Below, one piece after another: positions 1 through 6,178 of a stretch of DNA of 12,338 nt. The notes beneath the pieces were generated by a model. That model had not been told where the DNA came from. It saw nothing but the letters and a program-made list of their open reading frames with translations, and did no database searches. How positions within the stretch are numbered: position 1 is the first letter of the stretch; every line of letters begins with the position of its first letter. Source of the stretch: RGIG3009 sp964389495 (lineage in GTDB: Bacteria > Bacillota > Clostridia > Oscillospirales > Acutalibacteraceae); the NCBI GenBank assembly GCA_964389495.1, contig CAYMDU010000048.1, positions 1 through 12,338 of the forward strand, read 5' to 3'. Both the position numbers and the translations under genes were made by a program.

Positions 1-639
1 CGCGGCTGCCGTTTGGCTGTTACCTATCCCGAAATTGCCAAGATGCAAACCACCGCTGTGATTCGCGCGGCCATCAATGTGAAGAAGAATCATCCCGACT
101 GGACGATTGTTCCCGAAATCATGATTCCGTTGACCGGCGAAGTGAAGGAAATGAAGTTCGTGAAGGACATCGTGGTGGCCACCGCCGACGCGGAAATCGC
201 CGCGGCCGGTGTGGAATTGAAGTATGAAGTGGGTACCATGATGGAAATTCCGCGTGCGTGCCTGACGGCCGATGACATTGCCAAAGAAGCCGAGTTCTTC
301 TGCTTCGGTACCAACGATTTGACCCAGATGACCTTCGGCTTCAGCCGTGACGATGCCGGTAAGTTCCTGTCGGCCTACTACGACAAGAAGATCTACGAGA
401 ACGATCCGTTTGCCAAGCTGGATCAGACCGGCGTGGGCAAGCTGATGGATATGGCCGTGACGCTGGGCAAGAAAACCCGTCCGTCGATCCACTGCGGTAT
501 CTGCGGTGAGCACGGCGGCGACCCGGTTTCCGTGGAGTTCTGCCACAAGATCGGTTTGGACTATGTGTCCTGCTCGCCGTTCCGCGTGCCGATTGCCCGT
601 TTGGCCGCCGCCCAGGCTGCTATCAAAGACATGAAGTGA
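1..639 (+). CDS. ppdK: Pyruvate,phosphate dikinase, C-terminal part (5' end outside window)
   Basis: This is the last 212 residues of pyruvate,phosphate dikinase, which interconverts ATP + phosphate + pyruvate and AMP + PPi + phosphoenolpyruvate in the cytoplasm; in anaerobes it often serves glycolysis. The reading frame is open from base 1 (RGCRLAVTYPEI), so the gene is cut by the window edge and no start is visible. The segment is the TIM-barrel PEP/pyruvate-binding domain. It shows the metal/PEP-site motif FGTNDLTQM and the GICGEHGGDP motif, whose Cys is the catalytic acid/base in characterised PPDKs. It ends with the family-typical SCSPFRVPIARLAAAQAA. In PEP synthase and PTS enzyme I these motifs differ, so PPDK is the best call. 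Arg is often CGT and Lys AAG, a more biased codon use than in the following genes, consistent with high expression. A terminator lies 54 bases downstream. Confidence 0.96.
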   Translation, partial: RGCRLAVTYPEIAKMQTTAVIRAAINVKKNHPDWTIVPEIMIPLTGEVKEMKFVKDIVVATADAEIAAAGVELKYEVGTMMEIPRACLTADDIAKEAEFFCFGTNDLTQMTFGFSRDDAGKFLSAYYDKKIYENDPFAKLDQTGVGKLMDMAVTLGKKTRPSIHCGICGEHGGDPVSVEFCHKIGLDYVSCSPFRVPIARLAAAQAAIKDMK

Positions 640-693
640 GTTTGATCACTTTGTTTTTGGGCAAAGCCGATTGGTAAAATCGCCATAGAAATT

Positions 694-730
694 GACCTTG
701 TGTGCCTTCGGGTATGCAAGGTCTTTTTTT
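694..730 (+). terminator. Rho-independent terminator of ppdK
   Basis: GACCTTG (694-700) pairs perfectly with CAAGGTC (717-723). The inner bases TGTGCC and GGTATG extend the stem to 13 pairs, some of them G-U, closed by a TTCG tetraloop (707-710). Seven T follow (724-730). This is a textbook intrinsic terminator ending the ppdK transcript. Confidence 0.93.
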
Positions 731-923
731 GTGTTCAAAGTTCGGCATTTTCGGTGTTCGGCGCATCTCTGTTGCAGCAATTCCGGTGTGGCGCATGATG
801 GAGAACGCCCATATGCCCGTTCCTGTCGATTCTGTTAAGAGAAGCAACCGCATGATCTGAGAAAGGACACCGGCGAAATTACGGAATTTATGAAAAGCAA
901 CTGCGTTAAAATATGGTAACTTA

Positions 924-964
924 TAGGGAATAAATTGCCCAAAATAATCGCAAAAAGTTCCCTA
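924..964. repeat. Short inverted repeat TAGGGAA ... TTCCCTA
   Basis: TAGGGAA (924-930) and TTCCCTA (958-964) are perfect reverse complements separated by 27 bases. The second arm (TTCCC, 958-962) can instead pair with GGGAA at 981-985, which forms the foot of the next hairpin. The two structures could therefore be mutually exclusive in RNA. The arms are short, so chance is possible. Confidence 0.4.
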
Positions 965-981
965 CAAAAGAAGACGGTATG

Positions 982-1020
982 GGAAATCGTCATCGTAGCA
1001 GATGGCGATTTTCTATTTTG
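982..1020 (+). terminator. Terminator-like hairpin in gene-free stretch
   Basis: GGAAATCGTCATC (982-994) pairs with GATGGCGATTTTC (1001-1013) over 13 positions including two G-U pairs, with a 6-base loop GTAGCA. It is followed by TATTTTG, an imperfect T tract. The stem is far longer than expected by chance. It could end a small RNA or a leader transcript, or be a structured RNA element. No upstream promoter was found, so the role is open. Confidence 0.4.
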
Positions 1021-1095
1021 TGGTGGAGGGCGGTGCGGCGAGGGAAACGGCGTGGTCGGCGGAAAACAACATTTTCGAAAAAAGGAAAATAAATA

Positions 1096-1124
1096 TTGAC
1101 AAAATAATGCTTGCATAGTAGAAT
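1096..1124 (+). promoter_or_regulatory. Sigma-70/SigA-type promoter
   Basis: The -35 box is a perfect TTGACA (1096-1101). After a 17-base spacer comes the -10 box TAGAAT (1119-1124), five of six to consensus. Transcription would begin near 1131, about 36 bases before the start of the DUF4282-like gene. Confidence 0.88.
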
Positions 1125-1166
1125 AGTATTGTGCAAAAGCATAGAAAAAGCAGAGGAGGATGTTGG

Positions 1167-1727
1167 ATGAGTGTAGCAGTAGCGGGCGTTATCGCTGTGG
1201 TGTTTGCCTTGGCGGCCACGGTGGTGGCTTTTGTGTTGGTGGTGCCGGACAGTCGGCGCGCCACGCTGGGGAAATTCGGAAAATTTTTGCATGACACGGT
1301 GAATTTTAAGTACCTGATTGTGGAAAAGATTTTGCAGGCACTGTATATTTTTGCAACCGCCTATGTGTTGCTGCAAGGATTTTTCCTGCTTTTTTCGGTG
1401 CAGGAGTCTTTCTGGGGCGACACCAAGTGGTTGGGCGGCTATGGCTTTTTGCTGATGATTTTTGGCCCGATTGCGGTGCGCCTGGTGTATGAGCTGCTGA
1501 TGATGGCGGTGTTGTTGGTGAAAAACGTGATTCAAATTAACAACAAGCTGAAAGGCGACGACGCGGGCGCGGAGGTTGATTTGTTCCGGGCGCCGGCAGT
1601 GCCGGTGATGCCGAAACCGCCTGCGTATGCCGCACCGGCACCGGTTGCGGACGGCAAGCCCCTGTTTTGCCCGCAATGCGGCGCGCGATTGGCCGACGAC
1701 GGCACTTGCCCGGCCGGTCACCGCTGA
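1167..1727 (+). CDS. DUF4282-like membrane protein with C-terminal zinc ribbon
   Basis: This is a 186-residue integral membrane protein of unknown function. The start at 1167 is chosen because AGGAGG (1154-1159) lies 7 bases upstream; the frame stays open to 1131 but there it lacks a ribosome site. A first hydrophobic helix spans residues 3-26. Residues 47-128 hold two more helices (about 55-76 and 90-118), with the pattern seen in DUF4282 proteins: a positively charged entry, then GGYGFLLMIFGPIAVRLVYE, then a polar exit. A Pro/Ala-rich linker (140-160) leads to a C-terminal mini zinc ribbon with ligands Cys168, Cys171, Cys181 and probably His185. The gene has its own strong promoter and terminator, so it is monocistronic. 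The DUF4282 assignment is from memory of the family pattern; the zinc ribbon is plain in the sequence. Confidence 0.78.
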   Translation: MSVAVAGVIAVVFALAATVVAFVLVVPDSRRATLGKFGKFLHDTVNFKYLIVEKILQALYIFATAYVLLQGFFLLFSVQESFWGDTKWLGGYGFLLMIFGPIAVRLVYELLMMAVLLVKNVIQINNKLKGDDAGAEVDLFRAPAVPVMPKPPAYAAPAPVADGKPLFCPQCGARLADDGTCPAGHR

Positions 1728-1751
1728 GCAGACCGCAGTTTGAAAAACAAA

Positions 1752-1793
1752 GGCCGGCGGCCCCCCTGTGTGGTGGGCCGCCGGTTTTGGTTT
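1752..1793. terminator. Bidirectional terminator between convergent genes
   Basis: CCGGCGGCCC (1754-1763) and GGGCCGCCGG (1775-1784) form a perfect 10-pair GC stem with an 11-base loop. On the plus strand it is followed by TTTTGGTTT. On the minus strand it is followed by CCTTTGTTTTT. It can therefore stop the membrane-protein gene from the left and the oxidoreductase remnant from the right. Confidence 0.85.
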
Positions 1794-1854
1794 GGGTTGA
1801 GGTGAAGGGCGGGCAGCCGCCACCGACAAAGCGAGGGGGAGTGCCGGCGGGCGG

Positions 1855-2166
1855 CTAGGAATAGGTGTACCCGAAGCGGCGGCAATAGTCGGCCACGCTT
1901 TCGACGGTGTTGCGGCGGCGGGCTTCTTCGGCGGCAAAGCCGATGAGATGGTTTTTGACCGAGGTTTCGATGTCGGCGGCGCAGAACCCGGTGTAGGAAC
2001 CGCTGAGGTAGTCGTAGAGTTCCCGGATGATGCCGCTGTCGCCGCCGCCGTGGCCGCCGACGATGGATTCGTCGGTTTCCTGCACCGGAATGTGCCGGGT
2101 GGTTTGGGTGGCAAAGTCCCACACGGTGATGGCGGTGTCGGCGGCCTGCGGGTTTCCCGATGCCAA
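1855..2166 (-). pseudogene. 3' remnant of a Gfo/Idh/MocA-family oxidoreductase gene
   Basis: About 100 codons remain of a gene that normally encodes 330-400 residues. The fragment matches the C-terminal end of Gfo/Idh/MocA NAD(P)-dependent sugar oxidoreductases: a beta strand ITVWDF, the family's GHGGGDSGII motif, and the closing helix ADIETSVKNHLIGFAAEEAR. The NAD-binding Rossmann domain and the catalytic EKP-type motif are absent. There is no ribosome site and a TAG stop lies directly upstream of the TTG at 2166, so nothing indicates an intact short gene. Homology probably stops near 2140, where sequence on the opposite strand begins to resemble an AraC regulator. The native stop and a terminator (1752-1793) are preserved, so the 5' part was lost. 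Confidence 0.72.
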
Positions 2167-2227
2167 CTATTTCACCCGCTGCTTTCGGCTTCATTTTGGA
2201 GCGCCGCCGACGAAATACCGCCGATGA
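2141..2227 (+). pseudogene. 3' remnant of an AraC-family regulator (fragment 1)
   Basis: Translated to the TGA at 2225, this reads AACGFPDANYFTRCFRLHF then GAPPTKYRR. That is the second helix-turn-helix and signature of AraC/XylS regulators (consensus G-F-x-D-x-x-Y-F-x-R-x-F-x-x-x-x-G-x-x-P-x-x-Y-R). Only about 28 codons remain of a protein normally near 280 residues; the effector domain and first helix-turn-helix are missing. The left edge abuts, or overlaps by a few bases, the oxidoreductase remnant on the other strand. It is not expected to yield a functional protein. Confidence 0.72.
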
Positions 2228-2291
2228 GCACAAACAGGCAAAAATACCAAGCTGGCGGTCTCACACAGGGGTGCCGGTGTGGAGAGCACTT

Positions 2292-2390
2292 TTGTGCGCG
2301 GTGGGCTATGCCGATGCGTTGTATTTTTCGCGGGTGTTTCGCCGCAAAACGGGGGTGTCGCCGCGGGAATTTGCGCGGGCGCACCGCTGA
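2292..2390 (+). pseudogene. 3' remnant of a second, different AraC-family regulator (fragment 2)
   Basis: The frame ending at the TGA 2388-2390 contains AVGYADALYFSRVFRRKTG followed by VSPREFARAHR. This again is the C-terminal helix-turn-helix of an AraC regulator. It differs from fragment 1 at many positions (LYFSRVFRRKTGVSP against NYFTRCFRLHFGAPP), so it is not a recent copy. It lies 64-75 bases after the stop of fragment 1. No start codon with a ribosome site, no first helix-turn-helix and no effector domain are present. An intact AraC gene would commonly sit beside a glycosidase gene, as this remnant does with the GH3 gene downstream. Confidence 0.72.
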
Positions 2391-2445
2391 AAACGAAAAA
2401 ACGGAAAAAGAGCAAAAAGTGTCCGAAAAAATTCACAAAAAGTAC

Positions 2446-2474
2446 TTGCTTTTTCGGGAACGGTTCGGTACACT
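2446..2474 (+). promoter_or_regulatory. Promoter of the beta-glucosidase gene
   Basis: TTGCTT (2446-2451), a 17-base spacer and TACACT (2469-2474) make a plausible SigA promoter starting near 2481, about 25 bases before the GH3 start codon. A small palindrome GAACGGTTC (2458-2466) sits inside the spacer and could be a repressor half-site. The region upstream (2391-2445) is strongly A-rich, as in UP elements. Confidence 0.65.
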
Positions 2475-2505
2475 GAAAGCAGAACGCAGAACGGAGGGAA
2501 CGAAT

Positions 2506-5163
2506 ATGAAATGCAAACCGAATACCCATCCTTTGTGCCGCCGGGCGGCGGCCGACGGGGCGGTGCTGTTGAAAAACGAAGGCGGGCTGTTGCCGTTGGC
2601 GGCGGGCACGCGGGTGGCCCTGTTTGGGCGGATTCAAACCGATTATTACAAAAGCGGCACCGGTTCCGGCGGCCTGGTGAATGTGGAGCATGTGCCGAGC
2701 GTGTTGGAGGCGTTGCGTGCCGAACCGCTGTTGGCGGTGGACGAAGAGCTGGCGGGGGTGTATGAGGCCTGGGTGGCCGAGCACCCGTTTGACAACGGCC
2801 ACGGTTGGGGAACCGAGCCGTGGAGTCAAGAAGAAATGCCGTTGGAGCCGGCCGTGGTGGCCGCCGCTGCCAAGCGCAACGAGGTGGCGGTGGTGATTTT
2901 GGGGCGCACGGCGGGCGAAGACCGCGACAACAGCCTCACCGAAGGAAGTTATCTTCTCAGCAAGGGCGAAGCGGCCATGTTGGAGGCGGTGACCGGCGCG
3001 TTTGACCGCGTGGCGGTGCTGCTTAATGTGGGCAACATGATTGATGTGAGTTTTGCCGACCGCGTGAACGCGGTGATGTATTTGTGGCAGGGCGGCGCCA
3101 ACGGTGCGCCGGCGGCTGCCGATTTGCTGTGCGGCCGGGCCGCGCCGGCCGGGCGCCTGCCGGACACGCAGTTGCTCACCATGGAGGGGCACCCCGCCGA
3201 CGCGGATTTCGGGGACCCGAAGCAGGTGCTGTATACCGATGATATTTATGTGGGATACCGCTATTTTGAAACCTTTGCGCCGGAGCGCGTGCAGTATCCG
3301 TTTGGATTTGGGCTGAGCTACACGGCGTTTGCCGTGGCGTATGCGGCGGAGCGCACCGACGACACCGTGACGGTGACGGCCACGGTGACCAACACCGGCG
3401 CGCGCGACGGCCGCGAAGTGGTGCAGGTGTACTATGCGGCGCCCTGCGGCAAGCTGGGCAATCCGGCGCGCCAACTGGCGGGGTTTGCCAAAACCGGTGT
3501 GCTGAAACCGGGCGAGAGCGAAATGCTCACGGTGACAGTGCCGCTGGTGTCGCTGGCAGCGTATGACGATGCCGGGGTGACCGGGTATCGGAGCTGTTAT
3601 GTGCGGGAAGCGGGCGTTCATGCCGTGTATGCCGGTACCGATGTGCGGGAAGCGCGGGAGGTGCTGCGGTGGACACAGGACACCACCGAGGTGGTGCGCC
3701 GTTTGCGGGAAGCGCTGGCCCCGGTGACGCCGTTTGACCGCTTGTGTGCCGAACCGGACGGCGACGGGGTGCGGGCGGTGTATCGCCCGACGCCGCTGCG
3801 CACGGTGAACACGGCCGAGCGCATTGCCGCCGAATTGCCGAAAACTTGGGACTACACGGGCGACCGCGGTATCCGCCTGCGCGATGTGGCCGAAGGGCGG
3901 CACACTGTGGAGGAACTGGTGGCGCAAATGAGCGACACCGACCTGTGCGCCATGGTGTGCGGCGAGGGCATGAACAGCCCCAAAGTGACACCGGGTACCG
4001 GCGGCGTGTTCGGCGGCACCACGGCCGCGTTGCGCGGGCTGGGAATTCCGCCGGTGTGTGTGACCGACGGGCCGTCGGGCTTGCGGTTGGACGACGGGTC
4101 GCAGGCCACGGCGTTCCCCAACGGTACCTTGCTGGCGGCCACCTGGGACGAAGCGCTGGTGCAGGAGTTGTATGCGATTGCGGGCGACGAGATGCGCCAC
4201 TACCGCGTGGATATGTTGCTGGGGCCGGGCATGAACCTGCACCGCCATCCGCTGTGCGGCCGCAATTTTGAATATTTTTCGGAGGACCCGGTGCTCACCG
4301 GCAAAATCGGAGCGGCTATCACGCGCGGCATTGCCGAAAGCGGGGTGGGGTCCACCATTAAGCATTTTTGCGCCAACAACCAGGAAACGCATCGGTACGA
4401 TGTGGACGCGGTGATTTCCGAACGGGCGCTGCGCGAAGTGTATTTGCGCGGGTTTGAGATCGCGGTGCACGAAGGCGGCACGCTGGGGATTATGACCACC
4501 TACAACGCGGTGAACGGCCGCTGGAATGCGTCGCAATACGATTTGACCACCACCATTTTGCGTGGGGAGTGGGGCTACACCGGGTTTGTGATGACCGACT
4601 GGTGGGCCAAGAGCAACGAAGAAGGCGGCGAAGCCAGCCAATACCATTTGAAAGACATGGTGCGCGCCGGCAACGATGTGTACATGGTGTGCCCGGACGC
4701 GCTGAGCCAGCCGCACGACCTGATGCAGGGGCTGGACGAGGGCAAGCTCACCCGCGGCGAGTTGCAGCGGTGTGCGGCCAACCTGGTGCGCTATGCCCTG
4801 GGTACGCCGGCCTTTGAGCGCAGCCTGCACGACGGTATGCCGGTGTTTGCCGAAGCCGCCCCGCCGGCCACGGTGGCGGCGGTGTGGGACGCGCCGGCTG
4901 CCGGCGAGGAACTGACCGGTACTTTCGGCGGCGAGCAGGAGTGTGAAGCGGAGCTGGTGTATACCTGCAACGCGCTGCCGTTGGCGCAGGTGAAGGTGAC
5001 GCTGACCGTGGACGGCGAAGCGCCCATGGTGCTGTCGGTGTGCGGCACCGAAGGGCAGACGGCGACGGTGCGCCGCCGATTTAAGGCGGCGGCCGGCGAA
5101 CACCGTGTGGTGTGCGAACACGGCGCGAATGTGACGGTGCAGGCGATAACGGTTCGTGAGTGA
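2506..5163 (+). CDS. Glycoside hydrolase family 3 beta-glucosidase, circularly permuted domain order
   Basis: This 885-residue enzyme is predicted to release terminal beta-linked sugars, most likely glucose, from oligosaccharides. The start at 2506 follows GGAGG (2493-2497) by 8 bases; the frame is open far upstream but there it overlaps the remnants. Domains run in permuted order. The alpha/beta sandwich (GH3_C) is first, about 8-265, with the loop RTAGEDRDN carrying probable acid/base Glu138. FGFGLSYT (266-273) leads into a fibronectin-III-like domain (about 278-385). The (beta/alpha)8 barrel comes last (about 460-770) with DGPSG (521-525), IKHF (618-621) and MTDWW, in which Asp698 is the expected nucleophile. 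This order is known from Ruminococcus albus and Butyrivibrio fibrisolvens enzymes. A tail of about 100 residues (785-885) is beta-rich and may be an accessory sugar-binding domain. No signal peptide is seen, so it is probably cytoplasmic. Substrate cannot be read from sequence. Confidence 0.93.
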   Translation: MKCKPNTHPLCRRAAADGAVLLKNEGGLLPLAAGTRVALFGRIQTDYYKSGTGSGGLVNVEHVPSVLEALRAEPLLAVDEELAGVYEAWVAEHPFDNGHGWGTEPWSQEEMPLEPAVVAAAAKRNEVAVVILGRTAGEDRDNSLTEGSYLLSKGEAAMLEAVTGAFDRVAVLLNVGNMIDVSFADRVNAVMYLWQGGANGAPAAADLLCGRAAPAGRLPDTQLLTMEGHPADADFGDPKQVLYTDDIYVGYRYFETFAPERVQYPFGFGLSYTAFAVAYAAERTDDTVTVTATVTNTGARDGREVVQVYYAAPCGKLGNPARQLAGFAKTGVLKPGESEMLTVTVPLVSLAAYDDAGVTGYRSCYVREAGVHAVYAGTDVREAREVLRWTQDTTEVVRRLREALAPVTPFDRLCAEPDGDGVRAVYRPTPLRTVNTAERIAAELPKTWDYTGDRGIRLRDVAEGRHTVEELVAQMSDTDLCAMVCGEGMNSPKVTPGTGGVFGGTTAALRGLGIPPVCVTDGPSGLRLDDGSQATAFPNGTLLAATWDEALVQELYAIAGDEMRHYRVDMLLGPGMNLHRHPLCGRNFEYFSEDPVLTGKIGAAITRGIAESGVGSTIKHFCANNQETHRYDVDAVISERALREVYLRGFEIAVHEGGTLGIMTTYNAVNGRWNASQYDLTTTILRGEWGYTGFVMTDWWAKSNEEGGEASQYHLKDMVRAGNDVYMVCPDALSQPHDLMQGLDEGKLTRGELQRCAANLVRYALGTPAFERSLHDGMPVFAEAAPPATVAAVWDAPAAGEELTGTFGGEQECEAELVYTCNALPLAQVKVTLTVDGEAPMVLSVCGTEGQTATVRRRFKAAAGEHRVVCEHGANVTVQAITVRE

Positions 5164-5181
5164 CGGAAAGGACGAAGCGGC

Positions 5182-5895
5182 ATGGCACGCGAAATGTATT
5201 TGGCCGGGGTGAAGCCGGAGGAGCTGGTGAAAGCGCCCGAGGCACCGCCGCCGCGGACACCGCGGGAGAAGTGGGCCAATTTTTGGTATCATCACAAGTG
5301 GAAAGTGATTCTGGGTGCGGTGCTGCTGCTGACCCTGGCGGTGCTGTTGGGGCAAAGCCTGACCCGCGTGCAACCGGATTATGTGATTTGCATGGTGACG
5401 GCGCAGGGCGTGAGTGTGGATTCCGACCAACGGGTGGAAGAACTGCTGGAAGTCTATGCCGACGACCGCAACGGTGACGGCCGCGTGCGGGTGGAAGTGA
5501 TTTGCCTGAATGTGGAAAGCGGTGCCGAAGCGGTGAGCAATCAGCAAACGGTGCTGGCGCATTTGATGGCGCGGGATGTGGATGCGTGGGCAATTACGCC
5601 GTCGTACTATACCGGCACCATGCATACCGCCTTTAACGGGAATGAATCCGATTTTTTCATGCCGCTGACCGACATGGCGGGCCGACCGGGCGTGAGCGAC
5701 GACGGGAAGTATTGGAACTGGAAGGGCTGTGCCCTGCTGGACACCGACGAGCAGCTGTGGAGCGTGCCGAAAGAGCTGTACTGGGGGGTGCGTGCGTTGC
5801 CGGACAACGCCACCGACGAGCAACAGGCGGCGGCGCAGAGTGCGGCGGCGCTGATTCGGGCGTTTGCCGAAGCGCAGGAGCAACCGGCGGCGTGA
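5182..5895 (+). CDS. Single-pass membrane-anchored protein of unknown function
   Basis: This 237-residue protein starts at 5182, 9 bases after AAAGGA and only 18 bases after the GH3 stop, so it is probably cotranscribed with it. A short cytoplasmic N terminus rich in Pro and Glu (1-27) is followed by a basic-aromatic stretch KWANFWYHHKWK (30-41), one transmembrane helix (about 42-57) and an extracytoplasmic domain of about 175 residues. The basic-before-helix pattern predicts N-in, C-out. Near residues 95-102 is D-R-N-G-D-G-R-V, which looks like a calcium-binding DxNxDG loop as in dockerins and EF hands, but only a single copy is present. The NFWYHHKWK anchor recurs in uncharacterised Clostridia proteins I recall. 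The outer domain has alternating strands and helices that might be a solute-binding-like fold; that is a guess. No catalytic motif is evident. Confidence 0.82.
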   Translation: MAREMYLAGVKPEELVKAPEAPPPRTPREKWANFWYHHKWKVILGAVLLLTLAVLLGQSLTRVQPDYVICMVTAQGVSVDSDQRVEELLEVYADDRNGDGRVRVEVICLNVESGAEAVSNQQTVLAHLMARDVDAWAITPSYYTGTMHTAFNGNESDFFMPLTDMAGRPGVSDDGKYWNWKGCALLDTDEQLWSVPKELYWGVRALPDNATDEQQAAAQSAAALIRAFAEAQEQPAA

Positions 5896-5974
5896 ACGCC
5901 GTGTATAGGCGGGCGGTGTGCGGGACATACTGGAAATGGCGCCACGCGCCAGAAAACCGCAAGGAGGCTGTGAC

Positions 5975-6124
5975 ATGAACAGCAAGAACGAACAGAACCG
6001 CCAGGCCGAGCAGAACCGCCAAACCCGACAGAACGGGCAAAACAAGCAGAACCAACAGACCGGGCAGAACAAGCAACAGGAACAGAACAAACAGCACGAA
6101 CAGTCCCGTTGGCAGGAAGGCTGA
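5975..6124 (+). CDS. 49-residue Gln/Asn-rich hexapeptide-repeat protein
   Basis: The gene is small but well supported: AAGGAGG (5961-5967) precedes the ATG by 7 bases, and a strong terminator begins 13 bases after the stop. After MNSKNE come six tandem hexapeptides (residues 7-42) with the invariant pattern Q-N-x-Q-x-x, then QSRWQEG. The protein is entirely hydrophilic, has no Cys and no membrane segment, and carries one Trp near the end. It is expected to be disordered or to form a polar coil. Short QN-rich proteins occur widely in Clostridia without known function. Gamma-type small acid-soluble spore proteins are also Gln/Asn-rich, but the known SspE repeat pattern is not visible here. It lies 79 bases after the membrane-protein gene and may share its transcript. 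Confidence 0.72.
   Translation: MNSKNEQNRQAEQNRQTRQNGQNKQNQQTGQNKQQEQNKQHEQSRWQEG
5993..6100 (+). repeat. Six in-frame 18-bp tandem repeats
   Basis: Six consecutive 18-base units all begin CAGAAC and all have CAG or CAA as the fourth codon, encoding QNRQAE, QNRQTR, QNGQNK, QNQQTG, QNKQQE and QNKQHE. There is no indel between units. The variation is at codons 3, 5 and 6, so the array is old enough to have diverged while keeping length and the Q-N-x-Q core. Confidence 0.9.
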
Positions 6125-6137
6125 CGGAGCCGTTCGG

Positions 6138-6166
6138 GAGCGCCGCCGTCGGGCGGCGCTCTTTTT
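6138..6166 (+). terminator. Rho-independent terminator after the QN-repeat gene
   Basis: GAGCGCCGCC (6138-6147) and GGCGGCGCTC (6152-6161) form a perfect 10-pair stem with loop GTCG, followed by five T (6162-6166). It closes the GH3 transcription unit. Confidence 0.93.
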
Positions 6167-6178
6167 GTGCAAAAGGCC

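Larger units (their letters stand above)
731..1095. other. Gene-free stretch after ppdK, AT-richer than surroundings
   Basis: No reading frame here has a ribosome site, a recognisable product or codon use like the neighbours. The stretch is clearly richer in A and T than the flanking genes, mainly from about 880 to 980 and from 1060 to 1095. It contains two inverted repeats, listed separately (924-964 and 982-1013). I saw no convincing sigma-70 promoter reading into them. It may be an untranslated spacer, a degraded gene or an unrecognised RNA. Confidence 0.6.

Noticed and set aside
623..853. Minus-strand 76-codon open frame across the ppdK terminator
   Set aside because: It runs through the terminator hairpin, has no ribosome site and shows no recognisable family.
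890..919. Nine-codon open frame (MKSNCVKIW) as a leader peptide upstream of the hairpins
   Set aside because: No ribosome site at proper distance, no promoter, and no run of a regulatory codon; chance is the simpler explanation.
2388..2401. CcpA cre site (TGAAAACG...) ahead of the GH3 promoter
   Set aside because: Only the left half fits the consensus; the right half is all A, and it overlaps the stop of the AraC remnant.
1948..2505. Upstream extension of the beta-glucosidase reading frame
   Set aside because: The frame is open, but it runs antisense or out of frame through the oxidoreductase and AraC remnants, has no ribosome site, and GH3 homology plus GGAGG place the start at 2506.
5937..5951. 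Hairpin TGGCGC-CAC-GCGCCA as a terminator before the QN-repeat gene
   Set aside because: Only six pairs with a 3-base loop and no T tract, so it is not expected to stop transcription.
2191..6090. Very long minus-strand open frame (about 1300 codons) opposite the GH3 operon
   Set aside because: It is a high-GC shadow of plus-strand genes: His/Arg/Gln-rich, no domain, no ribosome site, and it crosses several gene boundaries.
5993..6100. CRISPR-like array
   Set aside because: The 18-bp units are contiguous without spacers, keep reading frame, and lie inside a gene with a ribosome site.
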